Origin: Prevotella koreensis
GTDB taxonomy: Bacteria > Bacteroidota > Bacteroidia > Bacteroidales > Bacteroidaceae
Direction of reading: 5' to 3'
Length of the DNA stretch: 64,000 nucleotides
Assembly: GCF_003977605.1 (NCBI RefSeq)
Contig: NZ_RYYU01000001.1
Location: 1,874,539-1,938,538, forward strand
Shown: piece by piece, positions 63,543 to 64,000 of the stretch
Position numbering within the stretch: the stretch's first letter is position 1
Layout of the letters: each line of letters opens with the position of its first letter
Made by a program: the position numbers and the translations under genes
Notes under the pieces: model-generated
The model's input: the letters and a program-made list of their open reading frames with translations, nothing else
The model's database searches: none
What the model was told of the DNA's origin: nothing

Positions 63543-63797
63543 TTAATCCAATCCATTGATATGCTTGATAAGACCTGACTTGAGGTTTGCGGCCTTATTC
63601 TTATGAATGATATTTTTAACAGCAAGTTTGTCAAGCATCTTCTGTACTTTTGGGAACAGTTGAAGAGCCTCTTCCTTGTCTGTCATTGCGCGCAATTTGC
63701 GCACTGCGTTACGCATTGTCTTAGCGTAGTACTTGTTGTGCAGAGTGCGAGTCTTGGTTTGACGTATTCTTTTCTCTGCCGACTTGTGGTTTGCCAT
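63543..63797 (-). CDS. rpsT: 30S ribosomal protein S20
   Basis: 84 residues, basic; binds 16S rRNA in the 30S subunit. [35 protein letters not shown] is a clear S20 N-terminus, and the [21 protein letters not shown] end is conserved. Monocistronic with a terminator; the start codon is preceded by a purine-rich AACAAGAAAAAAGAA leader. The 66-residue minus-strand frame at 63721-63921 only overlaps it in another frame. Confidence 0.97.
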   Translation of the reverse strand: MANHKSAEKRIRQTKTRTLHNKYYAKTMRNAVRKLRAMTDKEEALQLFPKVQKMLDKLAVKNIIHKNKAANLKSGLIKHINGLD

Positions 63798-63979
63798 TTC
63801 TTTTTTCTTGTTTTAAAAGTTTTTTGATAGCCTTTGGGTCTTGCGCCACTACGGCTGCCCTGGGCGGATTTTTTGCGGTTGCCCGCTTCTGAAAACCCTC
63901 TGCCACCGTTTCGCTTTGCACCTCACTTGCATTGAGGAAACTTTGCTATCGCATCGCTGCGATGATGACAGAATATTCT

Positions 63980-64000
63980 TGGTAGTCCCTAGGAGAGTCG
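63980..64000 (-). tRNA. 3' end of a tRNA, cut by the window edge
   Basis: On the minus strand the sequence ends CGACTCTCCT-AGGGACT-A-CCA: the T-loop end and 3' side of the T stem, seven acceptor bases, discriminator A and an encoded CCA. The anticodon is outside the window, so the amino acid is unknown. Confidence 0.6.

Noticed and set aside
63721..63921. 66-residue protein upstream of rpsT
   Set aside because: Overlaps rpsT in another frame and runs through its leader; lysine-rich text arises from the overlap.

Overview
The window is a chromosomal segment of a Bacteroidales bacterium, most likely Prevotella or a close relative. The signs are promoters with the Bacteroidota -7 box TAnnTTTG (identical TACCTTTG boxes precede both complete tRNA genes), a SusC/SusD pair, lipoproteins with an acidic stretch after the lipobox cysteine, several secreted proteins ending in a type IX secretion (T9SS)-like tail, and Bacteroidota families such as DUF2851, DUF3109, DUF4302, DUF4840, DUF6029 and Omp28. 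No ribosomal RNA operon or complete prophage is present.

Layout. 0-9 kb: AAA-type ATPase flanked by matching 18-base palindromes, M6 metalloprotease, outer-membrane beta-barrel protein, WYL regulator, ribonuclease HII, a small unknown gene. 9-18 kb: an export/uptake operon (SusC, SusD, zinc-metallopeptidase-like lipoprotein, DUF4302 lipoprotein, secreted protein) with no glycoside hydrolase, so peptides or a metal complex are likelier substrates than a glycan. 18-32.5 kb: S41 protease, tRNA-Asn, Omp28-like proteins, a decaying tandem array of FISUMP lipoproteins, nitroreductase, aspartate ammonia-lyase, and a redox-flavoured envelope operon (TlpA-like thioredoxin, DUF6029, Omp28 lipoprotein, secreted protein). 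32.6-38.9 kb: an A+T-rich island beside tRNA-Met, holding a five-gene operon that looks like a restriction-modification system headed by an unknown protein and an XRE/ImmA-IrrE regulator, closed by an IS982-family element. 38.9-64 kb: mostly housekeeping genes (DUF4143 ATPase, M16 peptidase, flavodiiron protein, ruvB, S41 protease, ybeY, coaD, parE, dprA, dusB, gpmI, ung, gyrB, rpsT), a second M6 protease, and the 3' end of a tRNA at the right edge.

The most unusual content is outside the genes. Four intergenic sites carry short arrays of an about 22-bp semi-palindromic unit (core AAATTGGGCGAAATT). A fifth, unrelated array, also with an about 22-bp period but with the unit GACATAAAGACA, forms a 361-bp inverted structure with 72-bp arms differing at one base, placed exactly between two divergent genes. 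Another dispersed repeat occurs at 17.9 and 22.6 kb, one copy apparently derived from the other by deletion between 8-bp direct repeats. A lone IS982 end lies at 22.8 kb. The best candidate for an undescribed system is the 33.2-37.8 kb operon.

All family names come from reading motifs and remembered family features; no database search was run.
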